Below are positions 1 through 7,263 of a stretch of 64,000 bases of DNA, one piece after another. Source of the DNA: Parafrankia irregularis. GTDB lineage: Bacteria; Actinomycetota; Actinomycetes; Frankiales; Frankiaceae. The notes below the pieces were generated by a model that was not told the DNA's origin, searched no databases, and saw only the letters and a program-made list of their open reading frames with translations. The translations under genes and the position numbers were made by a program. Location: NCBI RefSeq assembly GCF_001536285.1, contig NZ_FAOZ01000024.1, positions 62,001-126,000 on the forward strand, in the 5' to 3' direction. Positions within the stretch are counted from its first letter, which is position 1. Every line of letters begins with the position of its first letter.

Positions 1-435
1 CTGCTCGACGAGCGGGACCTCGACGAGGTGACGGTCCGCGCCGAGCTTTCGCGGCTACGGCGGGTCCTCGGGCCGGAGGCGCTGCGTTCGCGTCCGTACC
101 GGCTCGCCCCGGGGGCGCTCACCACCGACGTGGACGACGTCCGGCGGGCGCTGGCCGCCGGCGACCCCGCGGCGGCCATCACCCTGTGGCGCGCGCCGTT
201 GCTCGCGCGTTCCGCCTCCCCGGGGGTCGCCACCGTGCGGCTGCGGATGGCGCAGGAGGTGCAGGCGGCGCTGGAGCGCAGCGGTGATGCGCTGTTGCTG
301 CTGCGCTGGGTCGAGGGCCCGGTCGCCGCGGACGACCTCGCCCTCTGGCGCCGATGCCGGGACCTGCTGCCCGCGGGCCCGGAGCGGGACCGCGCAATCG
401 CCCGGGTGCGCGTCCTCGACCGCGAGAGCCGCTGA
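1..435 (+). CDS. C-terminal part of a winged-helix transcriptional regulator (5' end outside window)
   Basis: The reading frame is open from the first base, so the gene begins before the window and a GTG at 28 is probably internal. About 144 residues are visible. The stretch VTVRAELSRLRRVLGPEALRS followed by RPYRLAP resembles the recognition helix and wing of the OmpR-like/GAF-linked regulators found beside aldehyde dehydrogenase genes in actinobacteria. The remaining ~110 residues are an Ala/Arg-rich helical tail ending in LDRESR. Only DNA binding can be proposed. The sensor part lies upstream and is not visible, so the family assignment is tentative. Confidence 0.55.
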   Translation: MLDERDLDEVTVRAELSRLRRVLGPEALRSRPYRLAPGALTTDVDDVRRALAAGDPAAAITLWRAPLLARSASPGVATVRLRMAQEVQAALERSGDALLLLRWVEGPVAADDLALWRRCRDLLPAGPERDRAIARVRVLDRESR

Positions 436-470
436 GCGACGCAGGACCGGACGTAATGGTCCGCCTCAGA

Positions 471-493
471 GGATTCTGGTCGTTGGAGAATCC
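471..493. repeat. Short perfect hairpin downstream of the regulator
   Basis: GGATTCT (471-477) and AGAATCC (487-493) form a perfect 7-bp stem with a 9-nt loop, 35 nt after the stop codon of the upstream regulator. There is no U-tract. It may be a weak terminator or a remnant of mobile DNA; the stretch 471-577 is much lower in GC than its surroundings. Confidence 0.4.
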
Positions 494-541
494 ACTCTAG
501 GATACCGAGCTTCGGATTTCCTCTGCTGCCGAGCAAGAAGT

Positions 542-577
542 GAGGATTTTGGCTGTTATAACAACCGAAATTCCTCA
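542..577. repeat. AT-rich imperfect palindrome centred on TTATAA
   Basis: The core TGTTATAACA (554-563) is a perfect 10-bp palindrome. The dyad extends outward through GG/CC and TTT/AAA to GAGGA (542-546) and TCCTC (572-576), with one bulge and one or two mismatches. It lies immediately downstream of the HxlR remnant on the minus strand. It could be that gene's terminator or an operator left over from a lost divergent pair. Confidence 0.5.
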
Positions 578-579
578 CG

Positions 580-706
580 TTACGGGTGGGCTCGGTTCTG
601 GTTGTAGGTGGATTGTGCGGCGTCCACCTCGGGCATGTGGGCCTCGGCCCACTTCTTGAGATGGCGCAGGGTTTCCAGGAGTGACAGTCCCAGCGGGGTG
701 AGTTCA
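580..706 (-). pseudogene. Remnant (C-terminus) of an HxlR-family regulator
   Basis: Reading the minus strand from about 705 to a TAA at 580-582 gives ELTPLGLSLLETLRHLKKWA and then EAHMPEVDAAQSTYNQN. This is the characteristic wing-to-C-terminus of HxlR regulators (compare YELTPMGRTLIEPAVALAEWA in the intact gene at 28255). The homology stops abruptly near 706 and is replaced by Arg-rich translation with no start codon. About 42 residues remain of a ~110-150 residue protein, so it is not functional. The upstream part has been replaced by the end of the sigma-factor gene. Confidence 0.7.
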
Positions 707-743
707 CGCCAAGGTCGCCGGCGGCGGTCAGCGCGGCCGCTGG

Positions 744-2018
744 CTACTGGTCCCCCGACCCGCCCTCTGGCGGGAGCGCCGGCCCCGCGCCTGCCGTGAG
801 GTCTGGCCGCACCCGCACTCGGCTGGCCCGGGCTTCCAGATAGCGTTGCTCGGCGAGGCTGGCGGTGGCCCGCGCGGCCCGCCGGTAGTGCTCGTACGCC
901 CCGGCCGGGTCGCCGTTCTTCTCCAGCAGATGCGCCCGGACGGACAGCAGACGGTGATGCCCGGCCATCCGTTCGTCACCGTCCAGGGTCGCCAGCAGCT
1001 CCAGCCCGGCCGGCGGGCCCTTGGTCTCGGCGAGCGCGATCGCCCGGTTCAGGGTGACCATCGGGTTGGGTGCGATCCGTTCCAGGATCAGATAGAGGGC
1101 GTGTACCTGCGGCCAGTTGGTCTCGGCGGCGGTGGCCGCGTCGGCGTGCGTGGCGGCGATGGCGGCCTGCAGCTGGTAGAGCCCCAGGACCGGCCCGGCC
1201 AGCGACGCCGCGGCCAGCTCGATGCCCTCGTCGATCAGCTCGCGGTCCCACCTCGCGCGGTCCTGCTCGTCCAGTGGCACCAGGTCGCCGGCTGCCGTCG
1301 CCCGGGCCTGGCGGCGGGAGTGGGTCAGCAGCATCAGGGCGAGCAGCCCCGTCACCTCGCTGTTCTCGGGCAGCTGGGCGTGCACCATCCGGGTCAGCCG
1401 GATCGCCTCGTGCGCGAGGTCGGCGCGGTGCAGCTCGCTGCCCGACGAGGCGACGTAGCCCTCGTTGAAGATCAGGTAGAGCACGTGCAGGACGACCCGT
1501 AGCCGCTCGGCGTGCTCCGTGCCGCCCGGCAGGCTGAACGAGCTGCCGGCGGCCCTGATGCGCTGCTTGGCGCGACTGATCCTGGCCGCCATCGTGGCCT
1601 CGGGCACGAGGAACGCGCGGGCGATCTCGGCGGTCGTCAGGCCGCCGACCGCCCGCAGTGTCAGCGCGGTCTGGGAGGCGGGCGTCAGCGTCGGATGGCA
1701 GCACAGGAACAGCAGGACGAGCGTGTCGTCGCTGTCCGGAACGTCCTCGGGCACCGGCTCGGTGGCCGTCGCCGACTCCCGCTCGCGGCGCGCGTGGTCA
1801 CTGCGCATCTGGTCGATGAGCCGCCGGGACGCAACCGTCATCAGCCAGCCGCGCGGGTTGTCCGGCACCCCCTCGGCCGGCCACTGCACGGTGGCGGCGA
1901 GGGAGGCCTCCTGCACGGCGTCCTCGCATCCTTCGAACTGCCCGTGCCGACGTGCCAGGGTGCCGAGGACCTGCGGCGTGATCTCACGCAGCAGGTCCTC
2001 GATCACTGGTGCGGTCAT
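744..2018 (-). CDS. ECF42-type RNA polymerase sigma factor with long C-terminal extension
   Basis: The protein has 424 residues, with sigma region 2 at about 10-80 (GCEDAVQEA, NPRGWLMTVASRRLIDQ) and region 4 at about 125-175 (TLRAVGGLTTAEIARAFLVP). A ~250-residue C-terminal extension follows, the DUF6596/TPR-like part that defines ECF42; ordinary ECF factors are ~200 residues. The start ATG at 2016-2018 overlaps the stop of the DGPF gene by ATGA, so the two are almost certainly translated together. ECF42 factors lack an anti-sigma factor. Family knowledge says they are linked to DGPF/YCII proteins and that the extension is needed for activity. Its targets cannot be read here. Confidence 0.93.
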   Translation of the reverse strand: MTAPVIEDLLREITPQVLGTLARRHGQFEGCEDAVQEASLAATVQWPAEGVPDNPRGWLMTVASRRLIDQMRSDHARRERESATATEPVPEDVPDSDDTLVLLFLCCHPTLTPASQTALTLRAVGGLTTAEIARAFLVPEATMAARISRAKQRIRAAGSSFSLPGGTEHAERLRVVLHVLYLIFNEGYVASSGSELHRADLAHEAIRLTRMVHAQLPENSEVTGLLALMLLTHSRRQARATAAGDLVPLDEQDRARWDRELIDEGIELAAASLAGPVLGLYQLQAAIAATHADAATAAETNWPQVHALYLILERIAPNPMVTLNRAIALAETKGPPAGLELLATLDGDERMAGHHRLLSVRAHLLEKNGDPAGAYEHYRRAARATASLAEQRYLEARASRVRVRPDLTAGAGPALPPEGGSGDQ

Positions 2019-2386
2019 GCCTCCAATTGTCCGTCGGCGAACATCACCTGCCGCACCTCGACACCCAGGCCTTCGATCGCGGCGTCCGGGATCTGCGCCG
2101 CCAGCTCGATCGCCCGCTCCTTGTTCTCGACATCGATCAGGTAGAAGCCGCCCAGATACTCCTTGGACTCGACGAAGGGCCCGTCGGTCACCACCCGCTG
2201 GCTGTCGCGCACGGCCACCACGGCGGCCTGCGCCGGGTCGACCAGCGCCAGTCCGGTGATCAGCTCGCCGGACTTCTTCATCGCCTCGATGAGCCTGCTG
2301 TGGCCGTCGCCGACCGCCGCCTTCTCCTCGTCAGTCAGGACGTCCAGCAGGGCTGGGTTGATAACCAGGCTGATCACGAACTTCAT
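2015..2386 (-). CDS. YCII/DGPF-domain protein, ECF42 partner
   Basis: The protein has 123 residues starting MKFVISLVIN and carries the family signature TDGPFVESKEYLGGFYLI near residues 65-82. The start is supported by an AGGAG ribosome-binding site about 7 nt upstream; a longer upstream extension lacks similarity. DGPF proteins are small ferredoxin-fold relatives of YciI and are consistently co-encoded with ECF42 sigma factors, possibly as sensors or targets. Here the gene precedes the sigma gene and overlaps it by 4 nt. A TGTCAA motif on the minus strand (2458-2463) could be a diverged ECF42 -35 element, but the match is not exact. Confidence 0.9.
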   Translation of the reverse strand: MKFVISLVINPALLDVLTDEEKAAVGDGHSRLIEAMKKSGELITGLALVDPAQAAVVAVRDSQRVVTDGPFVESKEYLGGFYLIDVENKERAIELAAQIPDAAIEGLGVEVRQVMFADGQLEA

Positions 2387-2585
2387 GGGTTGCTCCTCGT
2401 GGTTCGCGAGCCCCGGCTGGGCCCGCCGACCACCTGGTCGGAGCCGACCGCACCGTCTTGACATGCCCGCCCGAACATCTTCCGTCCGCACCGGCCCGAC
2501 GAGCGGGACAGGCCTGGTTCCGCAGGGGTAGAGGCCGCGTTGACGCCTCCACGCACTCTCCCGAACATGCGGAGGAGTCCGCTGT

Positions 2586-3323
2586 CTACCAGGCAACGGG
2601 GCCGTCGGCGTCGACGAAGGTGCCCGTCTCGGCGTCGGCGGGCAGTGTCGCGGCGCTGACCACGACGTGCGCGGCTTCGTCGGCGGTCAGCGGCGCCAGC
2701 TGGCGGTTCATCGGGGTCAACTCCGTCTGGACGAAGCCCGGGCACACGGTCGTGACCTTGATGGAGGTGTCCCTGAGATGCTTCGCCAGCTCGATCGTGA
2801 GACTGTTGAGTGCGGCTTTCGAGCTCCTGTAGGCGGGCAGGAACATCGAATAGTACGGAGATCGCGAGTTGTTCTGATCGGTGAGCGAGCCCATCGTCGA
2901 GGACACGTTGACAATCCGGCCCGCGTCGCTTAGTCGCAGTAGCGGAAGAAAAAACTCGGTTACCGTCACCGCGCCGAAAACGTTTGTTTCGAATGTTTGC
3001 CGGAACGTGTCCGGGTCCGCGAGGTCGTGGGTGCCGGTGTCGGTGGCCTCGGGGAGAACGCCCGCGTTGTTGATCAGGACGTCGAGGCGGCCGTATCGCT
3101 CCTGGACTGCGGCTGCGGCAGATCTCACGGTTGCCGGCCTGGTGACGTCGAGTTCTACCCAGTCCACGGCTCCGTGGTTTACGCCCAGCGTCTCGATGGC
3201 CCTGCGTGCTGCTGTCTCCCGGCGCGCTCCAATGATTACAGTAGAGCCTGCTCGGCTCAGATGTGCGGCGGCCGCGTACCCCAGGCCTCGGCTGCCGCCA
3301 GTGATGAGAACGATGGTGGACAT
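2586..3323 (-). CDS. Short-chain dehydrogenase/reductase
   Basis: The protein has 245 residues and is a classical SDR: TGGSRGLG cofactor motif at 8-15, NNAG near 85, the catalytic Ser in NVSSTMGS and PAYRSSKAAL supplying Tyr-x3-Lys. The TGGSRGLG/ARR context suggests NADP(H). The start was placed at MSTIVLITGG because a GGAG precedes it and the extra 28 upstream residues look non-coding. The N-terminal and C-terminal regions match SDRs annotated as carbonyl reductase-like. The substrate is unknown, and it is not clearly in an operon with its neighbours (154-nt gap upstream). Confidence 0.9.
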   Translation of the reverse strand: MSTIVLITGGSRGLGYAAAAHLSRAGSTVIIGARRETAARRAIETLGVNHGAVDWVELDVTRPATVRSAAAAVQERYGRLDVLINNAGVLPEATDTGTHDLADPDTFRQTFETNVFGAVTVTEFFLPLLRLSDAGRIVNVSSTMGSLTDQNNSRSPYYSMFLPAYRSSKAALNSLTIELAKHLRDTSIKVTTVCPGFVQTELTPMNRQLAPLTADEAAHVVVSAATLPADAETGTFVDADGPVAW

Positions 3324-3477
3324 TCGGATCTCCAGGATCTCCGGCGTATTTCCCTGCAGGCTAGTTCCTGCGCGCCGAACAATGCTGGCGAAAATCCGAC
3401 GTGGCATTCCCCGGTCCGATACAGGACTGCGGCGTCGTTCCCTCCGCGGCAGTCTCCGCTATGAGGCGAAACGTGAG

Positions 3478-4893
3478 CTAGCCACTCAGGGCGACGAACC
3501 GCCTGAGCTTGCCTGTCGAGGCGTGCCGGGGGATCCGCGCAACGGTGGTCACGCCTATGTCGGCATCCGGGAGACCGTAGGGCCGTAGCGAGAGGGCGAG
3601 CGCCGTGGCCACCGCGGTGGTGTCGGGTGACCCGACCACCAGCACATCCGCCCCACCTGCGGTCTGGCGCACCTGATATTCCGAGATCAGCGGGTCGGTG
3701 CCCAGCACATGCCGGAACACGCTCGCCGGGACCGTTCGCCGCCCGTAGCGGAAGTCGTCGTCACGCCGGCCGACGATGTCGGCGACACGCGGCATCGAAC
3801 TCCCGCACGCACAGCGGCCAGGCAGCGGCGTGATCTCGTCGCCCAGGTCGTAACGGATAAACGGGAAGGTTCGTCCCGCCAGTCCGGTCGCGAGTGTGCG
3901 GGCCGCCGGCTTGTCGGGGGCGACCGGGCGCCCGGCCGCGTCGACCCGCTCGAGGATCACCTCGTCCGAGCAGATGTGCAGGCCGTCGCCGTCGCGGTGG
4001 CCGCAGCCGACCGCCTGGACGCCGATCTCCGTCGAGCCCCACAGGTTGTGGACGGGGACGCTCCAGGCGGTGTCGATGGCGTCGCGGTCCTGGGCGCTGA
4101 GCGGCTCGGAGTTGGTGCTCACCCGAACCGGCCGGATGTCGAGCTCTCCCGCGTTCGCGGCCCGGGCGAGGCGGCCGATCACCGAGGCGTAGCCGACGAG
4201 ATGGGTCGGCCGTGCGTCCGCCACCGCGCGCAGAATCTGATCGAACGGGGCCGTCGTCGGGATCACGAAGGTCTGCGTCGACGGCCCGGTCGCGATGTCG
4301 AACAGCGGCGTGCTGGCGTGCGGCGGCTCGCCGGCCTCCAACACGGCCAGTCGTGCCGGGCGGCCGGCCTCGCCCGCCGGGTCGGCAGGGCCGGCTGATG
4401 CTCGCTCGCCCCGAACCTGCCATCGCCAGGCGAGACAGGCGAGCGTGACGAACTGCTCCCAGTCCCAGATGTAGACGCCGCGCACACCGCTCGAGCCGCC
4501 CGAGCTGAAAACCTGCAGCCCGGTGGGCGTGTAGGAGAACCAGCCCTGCCGCGCCAGCACCCGCTCGGCGCCCGCCCGGTCGATATCAGGCGTGCTTACT
4601 ATCGCGTCCCATTCACTCTGGACGTCCTGCTTGGTCATTGCGGGCAGCCGCGCGAGGTCGTCAACCGTCGCCGTGGCCGGGTCGAGGTCGGTCATCCGGG
4701 CTGCGTGGAACGGTGAGCGTTCGCGCGCGAACCCCAGCAGCGCACGCAGTCGTTCGGTGCGGTGGTGCTCGATGCGCTGGCGCGACCAGGACAGCCGCGC
4801 GACATGGTCCTCGAGCGCCGCCCGCACAGCGCTCAGATGTGCTGCACGCAGACGCTGGTAGACCGCCGCGGAATCCTCGCGGGACACGCACAC
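3478..4893 (-). CDS. PaaK-like adenylate-forming enzyme (acyl-CoA ligase family)
   Basis: The protein has 471 residues and the ANL-superfamily motifs in order: phosphate-binding SSGGSSGVRGVY near 130, NLWGSTEIG near 280, the ribose-binding FIRYDLGDEI near 345, and RHASTGKLRRF at the C-terminus with the catalytic Lys. The closest architecture is phenylacetate-CoA ligase and its CapK-like relatives, which activate a carboxylate as acyl-AMP. Two Cys (RCACGSS) near 358 recall the zinc-like clusters of some PaaK proteins. No other aromatic-catabolism gene is adjacent, so the substrate is unknown. It is alone in its transcription unit as far as I can see. Confidence 0.85.
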   Translation of the reverse strand: MCVSREDSAAVYQRLRAAHLSAVRAALEDHVARLSWSRQRIEHHRTERLRALLGFARERSPFHAARMTDLDPATATVDDLARLPAMTKQDVQSEWDAIVSTPDIDRAGAERVLARQGWFSYTPTGLQVFSSGGSSGVRGVYIWDWEQFVTLACLAWRWQVRGERASAGPADPAGEAGRPARLAVLEAGEPPHASTPLFDIATGPSTQTFVIPTTAPFDQILRAVADARPTHLVGYASVIGRLARAANAGELDIRPVRVSTNSEPLSAQDRDAIDTAWSVPVHNLWGSTEIGVQAVGCGHRDGDGLHICSDEVILERVDAAGRPVAPDKPAARTLATGLAGRTFPFIRYDLGDEITPLPGRCACGSSMPRVADIVGRRDDDFRYGRRTVPASVFRHVLGTDPLISEYQVRQTAGGADVLVVGSPDTTAVATALALSLRPYGLPDADIGVTTVARIPRHASTGKLRRFVALSG

Positions 4894-4988
4894 AGTGTCG
4901 GCCGCGACCCGCGATCACGCGAACCGGTGGCTGTGCGGGTGGCCGGCAGGTTCGGTGGATCGCCGCCACAACTGGCCGGATTTTCCCG

Positions 4989-5348
4989 TTACCCGCGCTG
5001 AAGACCGACTGTTCCTCGGCGTCCCTGCAGTCTGCGCAGCAGGGCCAGGCCGGCGAGGAAAAGAGCCAGGACGCCGGGGCCGGCGTGCACGATGATGAAA
5101 CCGGAATAGTGCGGCCCGCCCCAGGCGTGCCGATAGGCCGCCGGATCGCCGGGGCGCTCGGTGGCGAGAAGGTATCCGGCCCGGGCGACAAGAACAGTGC
5201 CGACGGCCAGCAGGAGGAGGCGGGCCACGGCGCGCCATAGCCGTACAGCCCGGCCGGTGGCCGGTGGTGGCACCGGCCGGCGTGCGGCGATCACGCCCAC
5301 CGCGATCAGGCCCGCTGCGACCACGGCGGCGACCGCGAGCCCGGTCAT
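4989..5348 (-). CDS. Small membrane protein of a PadR operon
   Basis: The protein has 119 residues and three predicted membrane segments (about 3-22, 42-62 and 85-104) separated by basic loops; the C-terminus RRLQGRRG is cytosolic by the positive-inside rule. Its ATG overlaps the stop of the preceding gene (ATGA at 5345-5348), so it is translated as the third gene of a PadR-led operon. No catalytic motif is visible. By analogy with similar PadR clusters it may be a permease accessory or stress membrane protein, but that is inference. Confidence 0.75.
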   Translation of the reverse strand: MTGLAVAAVVAAGLIAVGVIAARRPVPPPATGRAVRLWRAVARLLLLAVGTVLVARAGYLLATERPGDPAAYRHAWGGPHYSGFIIVHAGPGVLALFLAGLALLRRLQGRRGTVGLQRG

Positions 5349-5704
5349 GCCGCCCTGGCTCCGTCGGGTCGGATGCGGCGCATGACCGCGGAGTGGAGCA
5401 GCAACGCGGTCGGTGTCAGGGTCGCGACCAGGGTCAGCGCCCGCAGCGGGGTGGTCGGAGCCCACAGGATGTTGTCGGTCAGCTCCGCTCGTACGGCAGC
5501 CACCTCCATGGCCGCGGTGGCGAGCACCGCCGCGGCCATGCGGGTGAGTCGCGGCCTGGCCCGGAGATGGAGCCCGACGGCCAGGCGAAGGACGTCGACG
5601 ACGACGGCGAAGGTCAGTGGGGTGTCCTGGAGGAGCGCGGCGAACTCGTCGCCGTAGCGCGCCCGCCACCGCCGGGGGCACAGGGCGAGAAGGGAACGTT
5701 TCAT
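5345..5704 (-). CDS. Membrane protein following PadR (CPRRWRARYGDEFAALL type)
   Basis: The protein has 119 residues. The N-terminal MKRSLLALCPRRWRARYGDE is the hallmark of short membrane proteins that follow PadR regulators in actinobacteria (usually Y/CPRxWRxRYGDE-x2-ALL). Two to three hydrophobic segments follow (about 30-48, 55-75 and 88-105). ATGA overlaps on both sides couple it to PadR upstream and the next membrane protein downstream. In such operons PadR usually represses its own cluster. The biochemical role of the family is not established. Confidence 0.8.
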   Translation of the reverse strand: MKRSLLALCPRRWRARYGDEFAALLQDTPLTFAVVVDVLRLAVGLHLRARPRLTRMAAAVLATAAMEVAAVRAELTDNILWAPTTPLRALTLVATLTPTALLLHSAVMRRIRPDGARAA

Positions 5705-6024
5705 GCCTGGGCCAGCCTTGTCTGCCCGGTGTGGACGACCCGGGACCAGGTCGCCAGCTGGGCGGCGAGGGCAGCTCTTCCCGCTGCCGTGATCTCGTAG
5801 GGGCGGCGGCGGTCGTCGCTGGGCAGCGCGGCGATCAGGCCGCGTTCGACCAGCTTGGTCAGCGAGCCGTACAGGGTGCCGGGCCCGAGCCGGACCCCGG
5901 TCTGTTCCAGCACGTCGGTGGTGATCGCGTAGCCGTGCTTGGGGCCGTCGCTCAGTGACAGCAGGACGAGTACGCCTGGCTCGCCGAAGCGGGCCAGGCC
6001 CTCGTCCCGCCCGAATCTCGCCAT
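5701..6024 (-). CDS. PadR-family transcriptional regulator
   Basis: The protein has 107 residues: a winged helix with the PadR signature VLLSLSDGPKHGYAI, LGPGTLYGSLTKLVERGLI and RRPYEITAAGRAAL. The ATG at 6022-6024 was chosen over the one at 6033 because a TANNNT box (TACGAT, 6032-6037, minus strand) lies 7 nt before it and there is no Shine-Dalgarno sequence, which suggests a leaderless mRNA. It leads a three-gene operon in which each stop overlaps the next start by ATGA, and probably represses it. The inducer is unknown. Confidence 0.9.
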   Translation of the reverse strand: MARFGRDEGLARFGEPGVLVLLSLSDGPKHGYAITTDVLEQTGVRLGPGTLYGSLTKLVERGLIAALPSDDRRRPYEITAAGRAALAAQLATWSRVVHTGQTRLAQA

Positions 6025-6078
6025 GCGATGCATCGTATGGCGTAGTAGTCGGGTGCGGCAACACCCGGTGATCTCCGC

Positions 6079-6981
6079 TCAGGCGTGGGCGCGCAGCGCC
6101 CGGGAGTACCACTCCCAGGCGTCGACGATGTCGTCGGGCGCCTGGCTGGGCTCCCAGCCGTTGATGACGCCGACGAGCGTCCAGTAACGGCCGACGCGGC
6201 GGTCGGTGAAGGCCTCGATCCGGTCGGCCACCCGCGTGCGGTCCTCCGGCGGGGTCGGGCCAAGCGCTTCAAGACGCTCGACGATCGTCCGAGCCTCAGG
6301 CGCGGCAGGGTCGACACCGGCCCTCGCGGCGGGACCAGCGAGCTCGCCGACGGCCTTGCCGACATCGAACTGCGCCACGTCCGGCTCCGGCCCCTCGGCC
6401 CTGGCCCGCTGCGCCATCCGCCGGCTGGTGGCGATGAAGTCCGGATCCCGCAGCAGCTCGGCGATCTCCACCCAGGCCACGACCTGCTCCGGGGTCGGAT
6501 CCTCGGGCAGCTCGGGTGCACCCATCGCCATCCTGTCGGCGACGGCGCTCGGGCTGTCACCGAAGACGGCGTCGAGATATTCCTCGACGATTCGGCGACG
6601 CTGTTCGTCTGTCATGTTTGTGAGGTCGGTCATCCGTCGCAGCTCCTCTGGGTCGGTGGAACCGATGAAGGCGCGCAGCACCGCACGCTGCAGCCGCAGC
6701 ACGCGGATCTGGGCGTCAAGGGCCTGGACGTGCCGGGCGGCCACCTCGTCCAACGAGGTCTCGGCGCCGAGCACCTCCCTGATGTCGTCCAGGCCGACGC
6801 CGAGCTCGCGCAGGGTACGGATCAGGCGCGCACGGGCGACGGCCTCAGGCCCGAACAGCCGGTACCCCGCCGTCGTGCGTCCCTGCGCGGGCAGCACCTC
6901 GGCGTCGGCGTAGAACCGCAGTGTCCGTACCGACAGCCCGGTACGCGCCGCAAGCTCGCCGATCATCATGAACCCGATCAT
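6079..6981 (-). CDS. MerR-family regulator with long C-terminal domain
   Basis: The protein has about 300 residues. Residues 5-75 form the MerR helix-turn-helix and wing (IGELAARTGLSVRTLRFYAD, GRTTAGYRLFGPEAVARARL), followed by the dimerization coiled coil to ~120. The ~180-residue C-terminal domain is Asp/Glu/Pro-rich and unrelated to metal-binding MerR tails, so a small-molecule or TipA-like sensor is more likely. GGAGG lies only 4 nt before the ATG at 6981; ATG at 6969 is an alternative. It is divergent from the exported PKD protein, and a palindromic repeat in the shared region (7097-7126) is a plausible operator. Confidence 0.88.
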   Translation of the reverse strand: MIGFMMIGELAARTGLSVRTLRFYADAEVLPAQGRTTAGYRLFGPEAVARARLIRTLRELGVGLDDIREVLGAETSLDEVAARHVQALDAQIRVLRLQRAVLRAFIGSTDPEELRRMTDLTNMTDEQRRRIVEEYLDAVFGDSPSAVADRMAMGAPELPEDPTPEQVVAWVEIAELLRDPDFIATSRRMAQRARAEGPEPDVAQFDVGKAVGELAGPAARAGVDPAAPEARTIVERLEALGPTPPEDRTRVADRIEAFTDRRVGRYWTLVGVINGWEPSQAPDDIVDAWEWYSRALRAHA

Positions 6982-7096
6982 CAGGCCTCCACCAACTGGA
7001 GAGTCAACCGCCGCAGCCGTCCTGCCGCCCGCGCGCGCGGAACATATGGTCCGGGAGACTGCCCGAAAGGACATTGACGGCCGGATCGGCGCCCGT

Positions 7097-7126
7097 GATT
7101 CTGATTCTGATTCTGAATCGGAATCG
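7097..7126. promoter_or_regulatory. GATTCT/GAATCG repeat with dyad symmetry in the divergent merR-PKD region
   Basis: Three GATTCT hexamers (7097-7114) are followed by two GAATCG hexamers (7115-7126). Together they make a 23-nt near-palindrome (7103-7125) inside the 282-bp region between the divergent MerR and PKD genes. MerR regulators bind spaced dyads between divergent promoters, so this is a candidate operator. It may alternatively be a simple-sequence expansion. Confidence 0.4.
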
Positions 7127-7263
7127 CAGACGAAGCGGCCGCCGCGCAGGCGGACCGGAATCCGGAGAAACCCGGGCGTCGCGGGTCGCAGGGCCGCACT
7201 ATCCGGGGGAATTTCCTGCGGCGGTATGCACGCCACGGGCTGACAGCTTGCTGCGGGGCCAAG

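Noticed and set aside
608-799. Plus-strand open frame of 63 residues
   Set aside because: It is antisense to the HxlR remnant and the end of the sigma gene and has no recognisable domain.
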